Of a DNA stretch of 64,000 bases, positions 13,357-22,985 are shown in pieces (the first letter of the stretch is position 1; each line of letters begins with the position of its first letter). This DNA comes from Pseudomonas sp. Au-Pse12 (GTDB taxonomy: Bacteria; Pseudomonadota; Gammaproteobacteria; Pseudomonadales; Pseudomonadaceae). Both the position numbers and the translations under genes were made by a program. The stretch lies in assembly GCF_021341665.1 (NCBI RefSeq), contig NZ_JAJTTH010000002.1, positions 372,001 through 436,000 on the forward strand, given 5' to 3'. Under the pieces are notes generated by a model that had not been told where the DNA came from, made no database searches, and was given only the letters and a program-made list of their open reading frames with translations.

Positions 13357-14103
13357 TTAGCGGGCGTACATGCCCCACCAGAAAACGTGACCGAGGATGC
13401 TGATCTGCTCCTCCTGGATCTCCTGGAAGCTGTAGTCCTCATCCGGATGTTCATCGCGGTTGAAGCTACGCAGGCGGATCCCGGTGGGCAGGCGATACAG
13501 CTGCTTCACCCGCAGCTGGCCATTGTGGTTGATCGCGTAGAGGTCGCCATCGACGATGTCGCCAATCGCGCATTTGCCGGCATTGACCCCAACCGTGGCC
13601 CCATCGCGCAGCACCGGCAACATGCTGTTGCCCCGCACCGTCACGCACTTGGCCTGATCGAACTGCACGCCGTTGTGACGCAGGCTGCGCTTGCCGAAGC
13701 GCAGGCTGGCGCGCTCGCTTTCCTCGATGACGAATCTTCCTGATCCAGCAGCCAATTCAACCTCACGCAGAAAGGGAACCGAGACCTCGTCGTCGTCGAC
13801 AGGGGTATCGTCATCCCACAGGCTTATGTCCTTGAGTTCCGAATGAATCTCGTCACGGGGCGCCACCGCGCGGGCAGGCGCGATGTCCACGCGCCCGCGC
13901 AGTTGATCGGTGCTCACCTGGAAGTATTCGGCGATCCGCGAGATGTGCTTATCCGACGGATCGACGATCTTCCCGCTGAGAATCCGCGAGAGGGTGGATT
14001 GAGGCACACCGGTGCGGCGGTGAAGCTCCGTGGGGGAGATTCCGTCGCGATCCAGCAGCTCTCTTAAGACGGTAGAAACGTTGCGTATTTGCATAGAACG
14101 CAT
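13357..14103 (-). CDS. prtR: PrtR-like self-cleaving repressor of the tailocin
   Basis: 248 residues from the ATG at 14103 (a further ATG at 14094 is possible; the ribosome site is weak for both). Residues about 10-75 are an HTH_3/Cro-CI domain ([20 protein letters not shown]). The C-terminal half is a LexA/UmuD S24 peptidase: cleavage Ala119-Gly120 in LAAGSGRF, Ser160 in [13 protein letters not shown], Lys200 in QLRVKQLYR. In Pseudomonas, PrtR-type repressors hold tailocin genes off until RecA filaments trigger self-cleavage after DNA damage. It is read in the same direction as the tailocin, with its own terminator. Repeats at its start suggest autoregulation. Confidence 0.93.
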   Translation of the reverse strand: MRSMQIRNVSTVLRELLDRDGISPTELHRRTGVPQSTLSRILSGKIVDPSDKHISRIAEYFQVSTDQLRGRVDIAPARAVAPRDEIHSELKDISLWDDDTPVDDDEVSVPFLREVELAAGSGRFVIEESERASLRFGKRSLRHNGVQFDQAKCVTVRGNSMLPVLRDGATVGVNAGKCAIGDIVDGDLYAINHNGQLRVKQLYRLPTGIRLRSFNRDEHPDEDYSFQEIQEEQISILGHVFWWGMYAR

Positions 14104-14160
14104 ATTGCTTGATCTTTTTCTCAATGACAAATGCTGTTTTGCATATTTGCAATGCATTTA
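14094..14160 (-). promoter_or_regulatory. Repressor gene promoter with matching operator motifs
   Basis: Minus strand TTGCAA, 17-base spacer, TGTCAT forms a weak promoter just upstream of the repressor start. TGCATTTACC-type and GCATATTTGC/AATGCAT motifs fill 14131-14160, and another TTGCAT-N5-GCATA pair covers the start codon. These share the ATGCA core with the cluster at 13204-13289. Confidence 0.5.
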
Positions 14161-14290
14161 CCGGACAAACACAGTAGTGCCTTGGTGCCTGCGAGGCCTG
14201 GGCACCCATGGTAACCTTGCCGCCATCTGCAAAAAGCCGAGCCCAGCGCTCCTTTGCGTCACCCATTCAACGAATCCGCCTGAATACCCA

Positions 14291-16870
14291 ATGAGTAAAA
14301 ATACCTCCGATCTGTCCTCTCATACGCCGATGATGCAGCAGTACTGGCGCCTCAAGAACCAGCACCCTGATCAGTTGATGTTCTACCGCATGGGCGACTT
14401 CTACGAGATCTTCTATGAAGACGCGAAGAAGGCCGCCAAGCTGCTGGACATCACCCTCACCGCGCGCGGACAGTCGGCGGGCCAGGCGATTCCCATGTGC
14501 GGCATTCCCTACCACGCGGCCGAAGGCTACCTGGCCAAGCTGGTGAAGCTCGGCGAGTCGGTGGTGATCTGCGAGCAGGTCGGCGACCCCGCGACCAGCA
14601 AAGGCCCGGTGGAGCGCCAGGTGGTGCGCATCATCACCCCAGGCACGGTGAGTGACGAGGCGCTGCTGGACGAGCGTCGCGACAACCTGATCGCCGCCGT
14701 GCTGGGCGACGAACGCCTGTTCGGCCTGGCGGTGCTGGACATCACCAGCGGCAACTTCAGCGTGCTGGAGATCAAGGGCTGGGAGAACTTGCTGGCCGAG
14801 CTGGAGCGGATCAATCCGGTCGAGCTGCTGATCCCCGATGACTGGCCACAGGGCCTGCCGGCGGAAAAGCGTCGTGGCGTGCGGCGCCGCGCGCCCTGGG
14901 ATTTCGAGCGTGACTCGGCCCACAAGAGCCTCTGCCAGCAGTTCTCCACCCAAGACCTCAAGGGTTTTGGCTGCGAAACCCTGACCCTGGCCATCAGTGC
15001 TGCCGGATGCCTGCTCAGCTACGCCAAGGAAACCCAGCGCACCGCCCTGCCCCACCTGCGCAGCCTGCGTCATGAACGCCTGGACGACACCGTGGTACTG
15101 GACGGCGCCAGCCGCCGCAACCTGGAACTGGACACCAACCTGGCGGGCGGGCGCGACAACACCCTGCAATCGGTGGTCGACCGTTGCCAGACCGCGATGG
15201 GCAGCCGCCTGCTGACCCGCTGGCTGAACCGCCCGCTGCGCGACCTCAAGGTCCTGCAGGCGCGTCAGTCCTCCATCACCTGCCTGCTGGACGGTTACCG
15301 CTTCGAACGGCTGCAACCGCAGTTGAAGGAAATCGGCGATATCGAGCGGATTCTCGCGCGAATCGGCTTGCGCAACGCCCGCCCGCGCGACCTGGCTCGT
15401 CTGCGGGACGCCCTGGCCGCGCTGCCGGAACTGCAAGAAGCGATGACTGAACTGGAGGCTGATCACCTCAAGCAGTTGGCGCTCACCACCAGCACCTACC
15501 CGGAGCTGGCAGCGCTGCTGGCCAAGGCCATCATCGACAACCCGCCGGCCGTGATCCGCGACGGCGGCGTGCTCAAGACCGGCTACGACGCCGAGCTCGA
15601 CGAATTGCAATCCTTGAGCGAGAACGCCGGGCAGTTCCTGATCGACCTGGAAGCCCGCGAGAAAGCCCGGACCGGCCTGGCCAACCTCAAGGTCGGCTAC
15701 AACCGCATTCACGGCTACTTCATCGAGCTGCCCAGCAAGCAAGCCGAGCAGGCACCTGCGGACTACATTCGCCGTCAGACCCTGAAGGGCGCCGAGCGCT
15801 TCATCACCCCAGAGCTCAAGGAGTTCGAAGACAAGGCGCTGTCAGCCAAGAGCCGTGCCCTGGCTCGGGAAAAGATGCTCTACGATGCGCTGCTGGAAAC
15901 CCTGATCAGCCATCTGCCGCCACTGCAGGATACCGCTGGGGCCCTGGCGGAACTGGACGTGCTGAGCAATCTGGCCGAGCGTGCATTGAACCTCGACCTC
16001 AATTGCCCGCGTTTTGTCAGCGAGCCTTGCATGCGCATCACCCAGGGGCGTCACCCGGTGGTGGAGCAAGTGCTGACCACACCGTTCGTGGCCAACGACC
16101 TGAGCCTGGACGACAACACGCGAATGCTGGTGATCACCGGTCCGAACATGGGCGGTAAATCCACCTATATGCGTCAGACCGCGCTGATCGTGCTGCTGGC
16201 CCATATCGGCAGCTTCGTCCCGGCGGCCAGCTGCGAGCTGTCCCTGGTGGACCGGATCTTCACCCGGATCGGTTCCAGCGACGACCTGGCCGGTGGCCGT
16301 TCGACCTTCATGGTGGAAATGAGCGAAACCGCGAACATCCTGCACAACGCCACAGAACGCAGCCTGGTGCTGATGGACGAAGTGGGTCGCGGCACCAGCA
16401 CCTTCGACGGACTTTCCCTGGCCTGGGCTGCGGCAGAACGTCTCGCCCAATTGCGGGCCTACACCCTGTTCGCCACCCACTACTTCGAGCTGACGGTACT
16501 GCCGGAGAGCGAACCGCTGGTGGCCAACGTGCACCTCAATGCCACCGAGCACAATGAACGTATTGTGTTCCTGCACCACGTCCTGCCAGGCCCTGCCAGC
16601 CAGAGCTATGGCCTGGCGGTAGCCCAGCTGGCCGGGGTTCCCAGCGCAGTCATCAGCCGCGCCCGGGAACACTTGAGTCGCCTGGAAACCACCAGCTTGC
16701 CCCATGAGGTGGCGCCTCCAGCACCGGGTAAAACCTCGGTTCCCCAGCAAAGCGACATGTTCGCCAGCTTGCCGCACCCGGTACTCGACGACCTGGCCAA
16801 GCTGGATCTGGATGACATGACCCCGCGCCGAGCGCTGGAAATGCTCTATACATTGAAGACGCGCATCTAA
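14291..16870 (+). CDS. mutS: DNA mismatch repair ATPase MutS
   Basis: 859 residues, close to the 853 of E. coli. MutS recognises mispairs and small loops and recruits MutL. The mismatch-reading Phe-X-Glu motif is present (F37-Y-E39 in RMGDFYEIF). The Walker A motif GPNMGGKST starts near residue 617, and the DE(x)GRGTS signature ([14 protein letters not shown]) follows. The ATG at 14291 ([10 protein letters not shown]) was chosen over longer frames because the domain alignment starts there. The gene is divergent from the tailocin cluster; mutS is the known insertion neighbour for tailocin/prophage clusters in P. fluorescens-group genomes, with cinA/recA on the far side. Confidence 0.98.
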   Translation: MSKNTSDLSSHTPMMQQYWRLKNQHPDQLMFYRMGDFYEIFYEDAKKAAKLLDITLTARGQSAGQAIPMCGIPYHAAEGYLAKLVKLGESVVICEQVGDPATSKGPVERQVVRIITPGTVSDEALLDERRDNLIAAVLGDERLFGLAVLDITSGNFSVLEIKGWENLLAELERINPVELLIPDDWPQGLPAEKRRGVRRRAPWDFERDSAHKSLCQQFSTQDLKGFGCETLTLAISAAGCLLSYAKETQRTALPHLRSLRHERLDDTVVLDGASRRNLELDTNLAGGRDNTLQSVVDRCQTAMGSRLLTRWLNRPLRDLKVLQARQSSITCLLDGYRFERLQPQLKEIGDIERILARIGLRNARPRDLARLRDALAALPELQEAMTELEADHLKQLALTTSTYPELAALLAKAIIDNPPAVIRDGGVLKTGYDAELDELQSLSENAGQFLIDLEAREKARTGLANLKVGYNRIHGYFIELPSKQAEQAPADYIRRQTLKGAERFITPELKEFEDKALSAKSRALAREKMLYDALLETLISHLPPLQDTAGALAELDVLSNLAERALNLDLNCPRFVSEPCMRITQGRHPVVEQVLTTPFVANDLSLDDNTRMLVITGPNMGGKSTYMRQTALIVLLAHIGSFVPAASCELSLVDRIFTRIGSSDDLAGGRSTFMVEMSETANILHNATERSLVLMDEVGRGTSTFDGLSLAWAAAERLAQLRAYTLFATHYFELTVLPESEPLVANVHLNATEHNERIVFLHHVLPGPASQSYGLAVAQLAGVPSAVISRAREHLSRLETTSLPHEVAPPAPGKTSVPQQSDMFASLPHPVLDDLAKLDLDDMTPRRALEMLYTLKTRI

Positions 16871-16903
16871 CGCGAACGCCTTCAAGCTGTTAGAATCTCG
16901 CGC

Positions 16904-16957
16904 GGTTTGGGATGCTGCGAACTATTAGCCTGGTTCGCAGACTATCGCTCCCAAACC
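16904..16957 (+). promoter_or_regulatory. Nested stem-loop in the fdxA leader
   Basis: Outer arms GGTTTGGGA (16904-16912) / TCCCAAACC (16949-16957); inner arms CTGCGAAC (16915-16922) / GTTCGCAG (16933-16940). A TAGAAT box at 16891-16896 would place the transcript start at the foot of this structure. The function is unknown; the structure may stabilise or control the fdxA transcript. Confidence 0.6.
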
Positions 16958-17012
16958 TGGCGACCCCGTCATGTAGGGGCTCCGCTGCCGCCGCCTGAGG
17001 AGAGAATTAGAA

Positions 17013-17336
17013 ATGACCTTCGTCGTCACCGACAACTGCATCAAGTGCAAGTACACCGACTGCGTAGAAGTCTGTCCGGTGGACTGCTTTTACGAAGGCC
17101 CGAACTTCCTGGTGATTCACCCGGATGAGTGCATTGACTGCGCGCTGTGCGAGCCTGAATGCCCCGCTGTAGCGATTTTCTCCGAGGACGAAGTCCCGGA
17201 AGAGATGCAAGAATTCATTCAGTTGAACGTCGAGCTGGCAGAGATCTGGCCGAACATCACTGAAAAGAAAGAATCGTTGCCAGATGCCGAAGAGTGGGAT
17301 GGCGTCAAAGGCAAGATCAAAGACCTCGAACGCTGA
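17013..17336 (+). CDS. fdxA: 7Fe ferredoxin FdxA
   Basis: 107 residues. Nine cysteines are at 9, 12, 17, 21, 25, 40, 43, 46 and 50, each followed by the expected Pro after C21 and C50, which is the pattern of Azotobacter-type ferredoxin I holding one [3Fe-4S] and one [4Fe-4S] cluster. It is a soluble electron carrier. The C-terminal 50 residues ([20 protein letters not shown]) match the long tail of this family. GGAGAGAA precedes the ATG. Downstream is a strong terminator, then rsmZ on the opposite strand, an order typical of Pseudomonas. Confidence 0.97.
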   Translation: MTFVVTDNCIKCKYTDCVEVCPVDCFYEGPNFLVIHPDECIDCALCEPECPAVAIFSEDEVPEEMQEFIQLNVELAEIWPNITEKKESLPDAEEWDGVKGKIKDLER

Positions 17337-17352
17337 TTACAGCTGCGTTCCC

Positions 17353-17377
17353 AAAAAGGCCCCTTGCGGGCCTTTTT
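17353..17377. terminator. Terminator after fdxA
   Basis: AAAAAGGCCC (17353-17362), loop CTTGC, GGGCCTTTTT (17368-17377), 16 bases after the fdxA stop. The A/T tails on both sides could also stop leftward transcripts. Confidence 0.92.
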
Positions 17378-17423
17378 GCATTTCAGGGAACGGGCTTCCT
17401 GCTATCAGGACTTTTTGACAGGC

Positions 17424-17551
17424 AAAAAAAAGGGGCGGTATGACCCGCCCACATTTTTCCCTAGTCCCTGTGTTCCTTTTCATCGTCCTGATGAATCGCT
17501 TCCTGCGATGTCCTGACCATCATCCTTGATGGCTGTGTCTATCCGTCGACA
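17424..17551 (-). ncRNA. rsmZ: RsmZ regulatory RNA (sequesters RsmA/RsmE)
   Basis: A 128-base minus-strand RNA starting TGTCGACGGATAGACACAGC, which is the recognisable 5' end of RsmZ of the P. fluorescens group. Eight GGA motifs are present, several in predicted hairpin loops (TCAAGGATGA, CAGGACATCG, CAGGAAGCG, CAGGACGATG). It ends in a GC-rich hairpin (GGGCGG...CCGCCC) and eight T. RsmZ titrates the translational repressors RsmA/RsmE and so relieves secondary metabolism and exoenzyme genes under Gac control. Its location between fdxA and rpoS is the conserved one. A TAATAT box at 17560-17565 lies nine bases upstream. Confidence 0.95.
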
Positions 17552-17722
17552 CAGGGCTGATATTAGAGAGTTCCCCGCCAAGAGCAACCGCACTATTTGT
17601 AGGCGATTCTGTCAAAGCCTGTCGCAAAATTTATAAAAAACCTTATAAATCAATCATATAAAAAACACCCCTGGCAAACCTGGACAACTCAGAAGCAGCA
17701 GCGAACCGAACACCTACAAGAA

Positions 17723-17740
17723 AGTAATCTTTGGCTTACA
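17723..17740 (-). promoter_or_regulatory. Candidate GacA upstream activating site of rsmZ
   Basis: Minus strand TGTAAG-CCAAAG-ATTACT, compared with the known consensus TGTAAG-N6-CTTACA; the left half is perfect, the right half matches 4 of 6. It is about 172-189 bases upstream of the rsmZ start, the unusual long distance known for rsmZ. The DNA between (17630-17670) is very AT-rich, as expected for an IHF-type bend. Confidence 0.65.
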
Positions 17741-17810
17741 CGAAGGCTGAGGGTTAACTCAATTTCCCTGATCACTGCGCATTCAAATCCAAAATCTGCG
17801 CGCAATAAAA

Positions 17811-17831
17811 AGCCCCGAATCGATCGGGGCT
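17811..17831 (-). terminator. Terminator of rpoS
   Basis: Minus strand AGCCCCGA, loop TCGAT, TCGGGGCT followed by TTTTATT. It begins 22 bases after the rpoS stop. Confidence 0.88.
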
Positions 17832-17853
17832 CTTGGCGGATCAAGTGCAATAG

Positions 17854-18861
17854 CTACTGAAACAGCGACTCACTGGACAGCCCGTTCTTTTCGAGGATCT
17901 CCCGCAGGCGCTTGAGGCCCTCAACCTGGATCTGCCGAACCCGCTCACGGGTCAGGCCAATCTCCAGGCCGACATCTTCAAGGGTACTGCTCTCGTGCCC
18001 TCGCAGACCAAAACGACGAACCACCACTTCGCGCTGCTTTTCGGTCAACTCGGAAAGCCACTGATCGATGCTTTGTGACAGATCGTCGTCCTGCAACAGT
18101 TCACAAGGGTCTGTCGGACGGTCATCGGTCAGGGTATCCAGCAGGGTCTTGTCCGAATCCGGGCCCAGAGAGACATCGACCGAAGAAACCCGCTCGTTCA
18201 GACCGAGCATGCGTTTGACTTCAGCCACCGGCTTCTCCAGCAGGTTGGCGATTTCTTCGGGGGAGGGTTCGTGATCGAGTTTTTGCGTCAACTCACGGGC
18301 GGCGCGCAAGTAGACATTGAGTTCTTTGACCACATGAATCGGCAACCGGATGGTCCGGGTCTGATTCATGATCGCCCGCTCGATGGTCTGACGGATCCAC
18401 CAGGTGGCGTAGGTCGAGAAGCGGAAGCCGCGTTCCGGATCAAACTTCTCCACCGCTCGAATCAGCCCGAGGTTGCCCTCTTCGATCAGGTCCAGCAGCG
18501 ACAAGCCACGATTGACATAACGACGGGCGATTTTCACCACCAGTCGCAAGTTGCTTTCAATCATGCGTTTGCGCCCGGCCGGATCACCACTCTGCGACAA
18601 TCGCGCAAAGTGCACTTCCTCTTCGGGAGAGAGCAATGGAGAAAAACCGATTTCATTGAGATACAACTGCGTCGCATCGAGCGCGCGCGTGTAATCAATG
18701 TACTTATGTTGCTTTAGTGAAGCGGAGCTTTTGGATTTGGCGCGAACGGAAGGTGGAGTTACCCCCTCATTATTCGACATCGAATCCATATCGATGCTGC
18801 TCTCCATAAGGAGAACCTCATCGTCGATGTCAAACTCCGGCACTTCTTTACTGAGAGCCAT
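17854..18861 (-). CDS. rpoS: RNA polymerase sigma factor RpoS
   Basis: 335 residues. It is the stationary-phase/general stress sigma factor. Regions visible in order: 1.2 ([20 protein letters not shown]), 2.1-2.4 ([12 protein letters not shown], then [20 protein letters not shown] and [12 protein letters not shown]), region 3 with the [10 protein letters not shown] motif, and 4.2 ([20 protein letters not shown]). The acidic N-terminus is typical of pseudomonad RpoS. A main rpoS promoter is known to lie inside nlpD. A 10-bp inverted repeat (18927-18936 / 18949-18958) lies in the leader. Confidence 0.98.
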   Translation of the reverse strand: MALSKEVPEFDIDDEVLLMESSIDMDSMSNNEGVTPPSVRAKSKSSASLKQHKYIDYTRALDATQLYLNEIGFSPLLSPEEEVHFARLSQSGDPAGRKRMIESNLRLVVKIARRYVNRGLSLLDLIEEGNLGLIRAVEKFDPERGFRFSTYATWWIRQTIERAIMNQTRTIRLPIHVVKELNVYLRAARELTQKLDHEPSPEEIANLLEKPVAEVKRMLGLNERVSSVDVSLGPDSDKTLLDTLTDDRPTDPCELLQDDDLSQSIDQWLSELTEKQREVVVRRFGLRGHESSTLEDVGLEIGLTRERVRQIQVEGLKRLREILEKNGLSSESLFQ

Positions 18862-18926
18862 TGTTATAGTCCTTTGGTGAGTTCGACCTCAGGCTCAAGC
18901 GGCGCCTTTATCCCTGGCAACGCTGG

Positions 18927-18958
18927 AGCCTGTTCCCTCTACGTGAGCGGAACAGGCT
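18927..18958 (-). promoter_or_regulatory. Inverted repeat in the rpoS leader
   Basis: AGCCTGTTCC (18927-18936) and GGAACAGGCT (18949-18958) form a 10-bp stem with a 12-base loop between nlpD and rpoS. No T run follows, so it is more likely a leader structure or mRNA stability element than a terminator. Confidence 0.5.
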
Positions 18959-18967
18959 GGTAACGGA

Positions 18968-19828
18968 TCAACGACGTGGCAGGAATTGCAGCGGATCTAC
19001 AGGTTTACCTTGTCGGCGAATCTCAAAGTGCAGTTTCACCCGGTCTGTACCAGTTGATCCCATCTCGGCAATTGTCTGTCCGACTTTGACCTGCTGTCCC
19101 TCCCGAACCAATAGCTTGCGGTTGTGGCCGTAAGCACTGACGTAGGTTTCGTTGTGTTTGATGATGACTAATTCGCCGTAGCCCCTTAAGCCACTCCCGG
19201 CGTAAACCACCGTCCCATCAGACGCAGCTAAAACAGGCTGTCCCAAATCCCCGGCGATATCAATGCCTTTATTCAAACTACCGTTTGAAGAGAATTTTCC
19301 AATGAGAACGCCGTTCGAAGGCCAGCCCCAACCCGTCGGAGCGGGGCCTGCAGGCGCCACCGGAGCAGGCGCTGGCTTGCTCGCAGGGCTGGTAGTGGCA
19401 GCCGTCGCCGGAGCGGTTGTTGTCCCTACCGGGCGACGGATGACGGTGGTCTTGCTAGAGGAAGAGGCACTGGACTGGGTGCTGGTAACCACCGTGGCCG
19501 GTGCGGTGCCGGTGCGGCCATCAAAGCGAATGACTTGCCCGGGATGGATGGTGTAAGGCTCGGCAATGTTGTTACGCGCGGCGAGAGCCTTGTAGTCCCA
19601 GCCATAGCGGAAGGCAATGGAAAACAAGGTATCGCCGCGACGTACTGCATATTCCCCGGTGGTCACGGTTGGGCGCTGCGGCGCAACATTATGACTGCGC
19701 TCGACCACCCCCACGCTGCTGGATTTGGTGCTGGAGCAACCGACCAACAAGGAGCTCAAGGCAAGGCCAATCATCAGTCGCTGAAAGCTTGTTGTACCCA
19801 TACGCTGCGCAATGACTGTGAGGCTCAC
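18968..19828 (-). CDS. nlpD: Lipoprotein NlpD, divisome amidase activator
   Basis: 286 residues from a GTG at 19828, preceded by GGGAG; the frame is open further upstream but the signal sequence begins here. The lipobox LLVGC puts the lipidated cysteine at residue 31. A LysM peptidoglycan-binding domain follows (YAVRRGDTLFSIAFRYG), then a Ser/Thr/Ala-rich linker and a LytM/M23 domain. The LytM metal ligands are degenerate: NKGIDIAG has no His where active enzymes have one, and VKLHFEIR lacks the first His of HxH. This fits E. coli NlpD, which activates AmiC rather than cutting peptidoglycan. It is directly upstream of rpoS. Confidence 0.95.
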   Translation of the reverse strand: MSLTVIAQRMGTTSFQRLMIGLALSSLLVGCSSTKSSSVGVVERSHNVAPQRPTVTTGEYAVRRGDTLFSIAFRYGWDYKALAARNNIAEPYTIHPGQVIRFDGRTGTAPATVVTSTQSSASSSSKTTVIRRPVGTTTAPATAATTSPASKPAPAPVAPAGPAPTGWGWPSNGVLIGKFSSNGSLNKGIDIAGDLGQPVLAASDGTVVYAGSGLRGYGELVIIKHNETYVSAYGHNRKLLVREGQQVKVGQTIAEMGSTGTDRVKLHFEIRRQGKPVDPLQFLPRR

Positions 19829-20042
19829 CCGCCGCTCCCTTTGTGGTGGTTGACGATATAGATTGCCTGACTCAGGCGTGGAATGACGCAAGTATAACTG
19901 CACGCCAATGCTTTACCGCTGGCAAAGCGCAAGGGACGACTGCAAGAACTTGCCGTTGACCGTCGCATCACTCATTGACGATCGCTACGGCACTAAGACA
20001 CAGCCTGCCAGACAGAATTCACCTCTGACCTGATAAATGCCT

Positions 20043-20678
20043 TCAGGCCAGGGGACCGTTGAGCAACGGCACAAAACGCACCGCTCCCAGCACATGTCGG
20101 GCAAAGCCCTGTTCTTCACGGATGATCAGCATCAGTTGCTGCACCTCCCCCGCGCCTACCGGAATCACCAAGCGCCCGCCAGGCGCCAATTGATCGAGCA
20201 GAGCCTGAGGAATATCGGTGGCCACGGCAGTGACGATAATGCCGTTATAGGGGGCCAATGCCGGCCAGCCTTCCCAGCCGTCGCCCCAGCGAAACACCAC
20301 GTTGCGCAGGTTCAGCTCCTGCAACCGTTCCTTGGCCCGGTCCTGCAGGACCTTGATCCGCTCCACCGAAAACACCCGTTCCACCAGTTGCGACAGCACG
20401 GCCGTCTGATAACCCGAGCCAGTGCCGATCTCCAGCACCTTGTCCAGCGGGCCAGCCGCCAGCAGCAGCTCGCTCATGCGCGCCACCATATAAGGCTGGG
20501 AGATCGTCTGGTTGTGGCCGATAGGCAGCGCTGTATCTTCATAGGCACGATGAGCCAAGGCTTCATCGACAAACAGATGCCGTGGTGTACGCCGAATCAC
20601 TTCCAATACCTGAGGATTGGACAGCCCCTCGTCATAAAGACGCTGAATCAGGCGTTCGCGGGTTCGCTGGGAGGTCAT
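20043..20678 (-). CDS. pcm: Protein-L-isoaspartate O-methyltransferase
   Basis: 211 residues from the ATG at 20678 ([20 protein letters not shown]), which has GGGGGAT nine bases upstream and fits the family length. An ATG at 20720 overlapping the surE stop would give 225 residues. The enzyme methylates isoaspartyl residues in damaged proteins using S-adenosylmethionine. Motif I is [13 protein letters not shown]; the isoaspartyl-site segment [19 protein letters not shown] precedes it. The surE-pcm-nlpD-rpoS order is the conserved stationary-phase cluster. Confidence 0.95.
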   Translation of the reverse strand: MTSQRTRERLIQRLYDEGLSNPQVLEVIRRTPRHLFVDEALAHRAYEDTALPIGHNQTISQPYMVARMSELLLAAGPLDKVLEIGTGSGYQTAVLSQLVERVFSVERIKVLQDRAKERLQELNLRNVVFRWGDGWEGWPALAPYNGIIVTAVATDIPQALLDQLAPGGRLVIPVGAGEVQQLMLIIREEQGFARHVLGAVRFVPLLNGPLA

Positions 20679-20719
20679 GCCGATCCCCCGCCGCAGCAGA
20701 TCATCTTGCTCACGAGCCA

Positions 20720-21469
20720 TCAGCGAAGCCCCTCCAACCAGCCATCCAGGCTCTTGAACGCATCATTGAAGGTGCGATCCAGTTGCAGCGGCGTAATCGA
20801 CACATAACCTTGCATCACTGCATGAAAATCGGTGCCCGGACCACCGTCCTCGGCGTCACCGGCGGCCGCGATCCAGTAACCCTCCTTGCCACGCGGGTCG
20901 ACCACCTTCATCGGGGCCGCAGCACGAGCACGGTGGCCCAGGCGGGTCAGCTGGATGCCACGAATATGATCAAGCGGCAGGTTGGGAATATTCACGTTCA
21001 ACACCGTCCGTGGTGGTAAATCCAGCAAGCCCTGGGCTTGCACCAGCTTGCGCGCGAAATAGGCAGCGGTCGCAAGGTTCTCTACCTGGCGCGACACCAG
21101 CGAAAAAGCAATCGCCGGGCGCTGCAGAAAACGGCCTTCCAGCGCTGCGGCGACCGTCCCGGAATACAACACGTCATCACCGAGGTTGGCGCCCAGGTTG
21201 ATGCCCGATACCACCATGTCCGGATCGTGTTGCAGCAGGCCGTTCAGCCCGAGGTGAACACAGTCCGTGGGGGTACCGTTGATGCTGATAAAACCGTTGC
21301 CAAGGGTATGCGGATGCAACGGACGATCGAGCGTCAGCGAGCTGCTGGCGCCGCTTTTGTCTTGATCCGGTGCAATCACCATGCACTCGGCGTAATCCGC
21401 CAGCGCAGCGTGCAACGCGGCGATACCGGGTGCCGTTACCCCATCATCGTTAGAAATCAGAATGCGCAT
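20720..21469 (-). CDS. surE: 5'/3'-nucleotidase SurE
   Basis: 249 residues. It is a metal-dependent nucleotide/exopolyphosphate phosphatase linked to stationary-phase survival. The N-terminal [11 protein letters not shown] carries the metal-binding Asp pair (D8, D9), and [13 protein letters not shown] and [19 protein letters not shown] carry the remaining ligands. It overlaps truD by 13 bases upstream and touches the alternative pcm start downstream, so truD-surE-pcm are probably co-translated. Confidence 0.97.
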   Translation of the reverse strand: MRILISNDDGVTAPGIAALHAALADYAECMVIAPDQDKSGASSSLTLDRPLHPHTLGNGFISINGTPTDCVHLGLNGLLQHDPDMVVSGINLGANLGDDVLYSGTVAAALEGRFLQRPAIAFSLVSRQVENLATAAYFARKLVQAQGLLDLPPRTVLNVNIPNLPLDHIRGIQLTRLGHRARAAAPMKVVDPRGKEGYWIAAAGDAEDGGPGTDFHAVMQGYVSITPLQLDRTFNDAFKSLDGWLEGLR

Positions 21470-22515
21470 GAGCTGTCCGTCTGCCCCACCGGCACCAGAT
21501 CGACGAGTTCACGCACCAAGGCGGTGGCGAAACATCCGGCCGGGAGGACGAATTCCAGTTGCAGAATATCAGGCTCGGGATAATGCCACGTCAAACCGCC
21601 AATGGGCAGCCGCAGGATGCGTCGTTCGTGGCTCATGCCGGCTTTAATCAGCCAATCACACAGTGCCACCTCACGGCCGGCAATCTGTTGCTCAAGCTCA
21701 TGGGACACACCGCCCGCGGGAGAGTCACCCTCCCCCCACAACGGACCAGTGGGGTGCAGGTCGAGAATCGCCAGGCGGGGGTCCGAGCATTCATCCGGCC
21801 CGGCCACGAAAAAACTGCGACTGTCGGTGAACGCCAACAGATCCCCCACTTGCGCCTGCTGCCAGCTGCCGTCCGCCACTCGCGCCGCCAGCAGCTGGTT
21901 GAACAGGTAGCTGCGGGCCGTGGAAAGCAGACGGGAACGCACATTACGCTGCTCTGGCAGAGCCTGGCGCGCCGCCCAGCCACGAGCGTCCACCAGGTTG
22001 CCGCCGTCGTGACCAAAACGCTGGGCGCCGAAATAGTTGGGAATCCCACGCTGGGCGATCAGCTGCAGGCGCTCATCGATGGCCGAGTGATCGGCCTTGA
22101 GCTCTGTCAGGCGCAGGGTAAACCCGTTGGCCGCATGAGCCCCGCGCTGCAGCTTGCGCTTGTGACGAGTGGCCTTGAGGATTTTCAGGGTATGGTTTTC
22201 TGCCGCGCCAAGATCCGGGTCAGCCTTGCCCGGCAGTTGCACACTGAACCATTGACGGGTCAGCGCCTGGCGATCCTTGAGCCCGGCATAGCTTACGGTG
22301 CGCAACGATACCCCGGCCGCCTTGGCAATCCGCCGCGCGGCTTCTTCGGTATTCAAGCCACGCTTTTCCACCCACAGCCACAGGTGCTCGCCCTCACCGC
22401 TCAGCGGGATGTCGAGGACTTCATCGACTTGGAAATCTTCGGCAGTGGCCTTGAGTACGGCACTGCCCAGGGCATCGCCATAGGCCCGCGGGCCCAACAG
22501 TTGCAGTTCATTCAT
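21457..22515 (-). CDS. truD: tRNA pseudouridine-13 synthase TruD
   Basis: 352 residues. TruD isomerises uridine 13 of tRNA-Glu. The catalytic motif [19 protein letters not shown] is present, with the nucleophile at Asp81. Further family segments are [18 protein letters not shown] and the C-terminal [11 protein letters not shown]. The start overlaps ispF by four bases and the end overlaps surE. Confidence 0.97.
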   Translation of the reverse strand: MNELQLLGPRAYGDALGSAVLKATAEDFQVDEVLDIPLSGEGEHLWLWVEKRGLNTEEAARRIAKAAGVSLRTVSYAGLKDRQALTRQWFSVQLPGKADPDLGAAENHTLKILKATRHKRKLQRGAHAANGFTLRLTELKADHSAIDERLQLIAQRGIPNYFGAQRFGHDGGNLVDARGWAARQALPEQRNVRSRLLSTARSYLFNQLLAARVADGSWQQAQVGDLLAFTDSRSFFVAGPDECSDPRLAILDLHPTGPLWGEGDSPAGGVSHELEQQIAGREVALCDWLIKAGMSHERRILRLPIGGLTWHYPEPDILQLEFVLPAGCFATALVRELVDLVPVGQTDSSCAF

Positions 22516-22985
22516 GGGCGTAGCAACAAGGCCACGGAGTGCACCGCGATGCCTTCCTCGCGGCCGACGAACCCGAGTTTTTCGGTGGTGGTTGCCTTCA
22601 CGTTCACTTGGTCCAGTTCAACTTGCAGGTCCTCGGCGATCAAGGCCCGCATGGTTTCAATATGAGGGGCCATTTTCGGCGCCTGAGCGACGATGGTGTT
22701 GTCGACGTTGCCGACCTTCCAGCCCTTGGCATGGACAAGCGCGACAACATGCCGCAGCAGGACACGGCTGTCGGCGCCTTTGAATTGCGGATCGGTATCC
22801 GGAAAGTGCTTGCCGATATCACCCAACGCCGCAGCGCCCAGCAGGGCATCGCTAAGTGCGTGCAGCAGCACATCACCATCGGAGTGCGCGAGCAGCCCGC
22901 AATGGTGGGCAATACGCACCCCGCCCAAAGTGATGAAATCGCCCTCAGCGAAACGGTGCACATCGTAGCCGTGGCCAATACGCAT
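22512..22985 (-). CDS. ispF: 2-C-methyl-D-erythritol 2,4-cyclodiphosphate synthase
   Basis: 157 residues. It catalyses the fifth step of the MEP isoprenoid pathway; ispD and dxr are also in this window. The canonical start [12 protein letters not shown] holds the zinc ligands Asp8 and His10, and [20 protein letters not shown] follows. No separate ribosome site is seen: the bases before the ATG are CGGGGCG then seven T, i.e. the 3' arm and T-tract of the fghA terminator. The GGGG in that arm is at a suitable distance to act as the ribosome site. Confidence 0.97.
   Translation of the reverse strand: MRIGHGYDVHRFAEGDFITLGGVRIAHHCGLLAHSDGDVLLHALSDALLGAAALGDIGKHFPDTDPQFKGADSRVLLRHVVALVHAKGWKVGNVDNTIVAQAPKMAPHIETMRALIAEDLQVELDQVNVKATTTEKLGFVGREEGIAVHSVALLLRP

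Noticed and set aside
1..14200. Complete prophage
   Set aside because: No capsid, portal, terminase, replication or integrase genes and no att repeats in view; gene order is that of an R-type tailocin. The left end is outside the window, so this holds only for the visible part.
14267..15742. 491-codon minus-strand ORF in mutS
   Set aside because: Antisense shadow of mutS; no recognisable protein features.
17337..17853. Protein-coding gene between fdxA and rpoS
   Set aside because: No supported ORF; the region is explained by rsmZ, its long upstream control region and two terminators.
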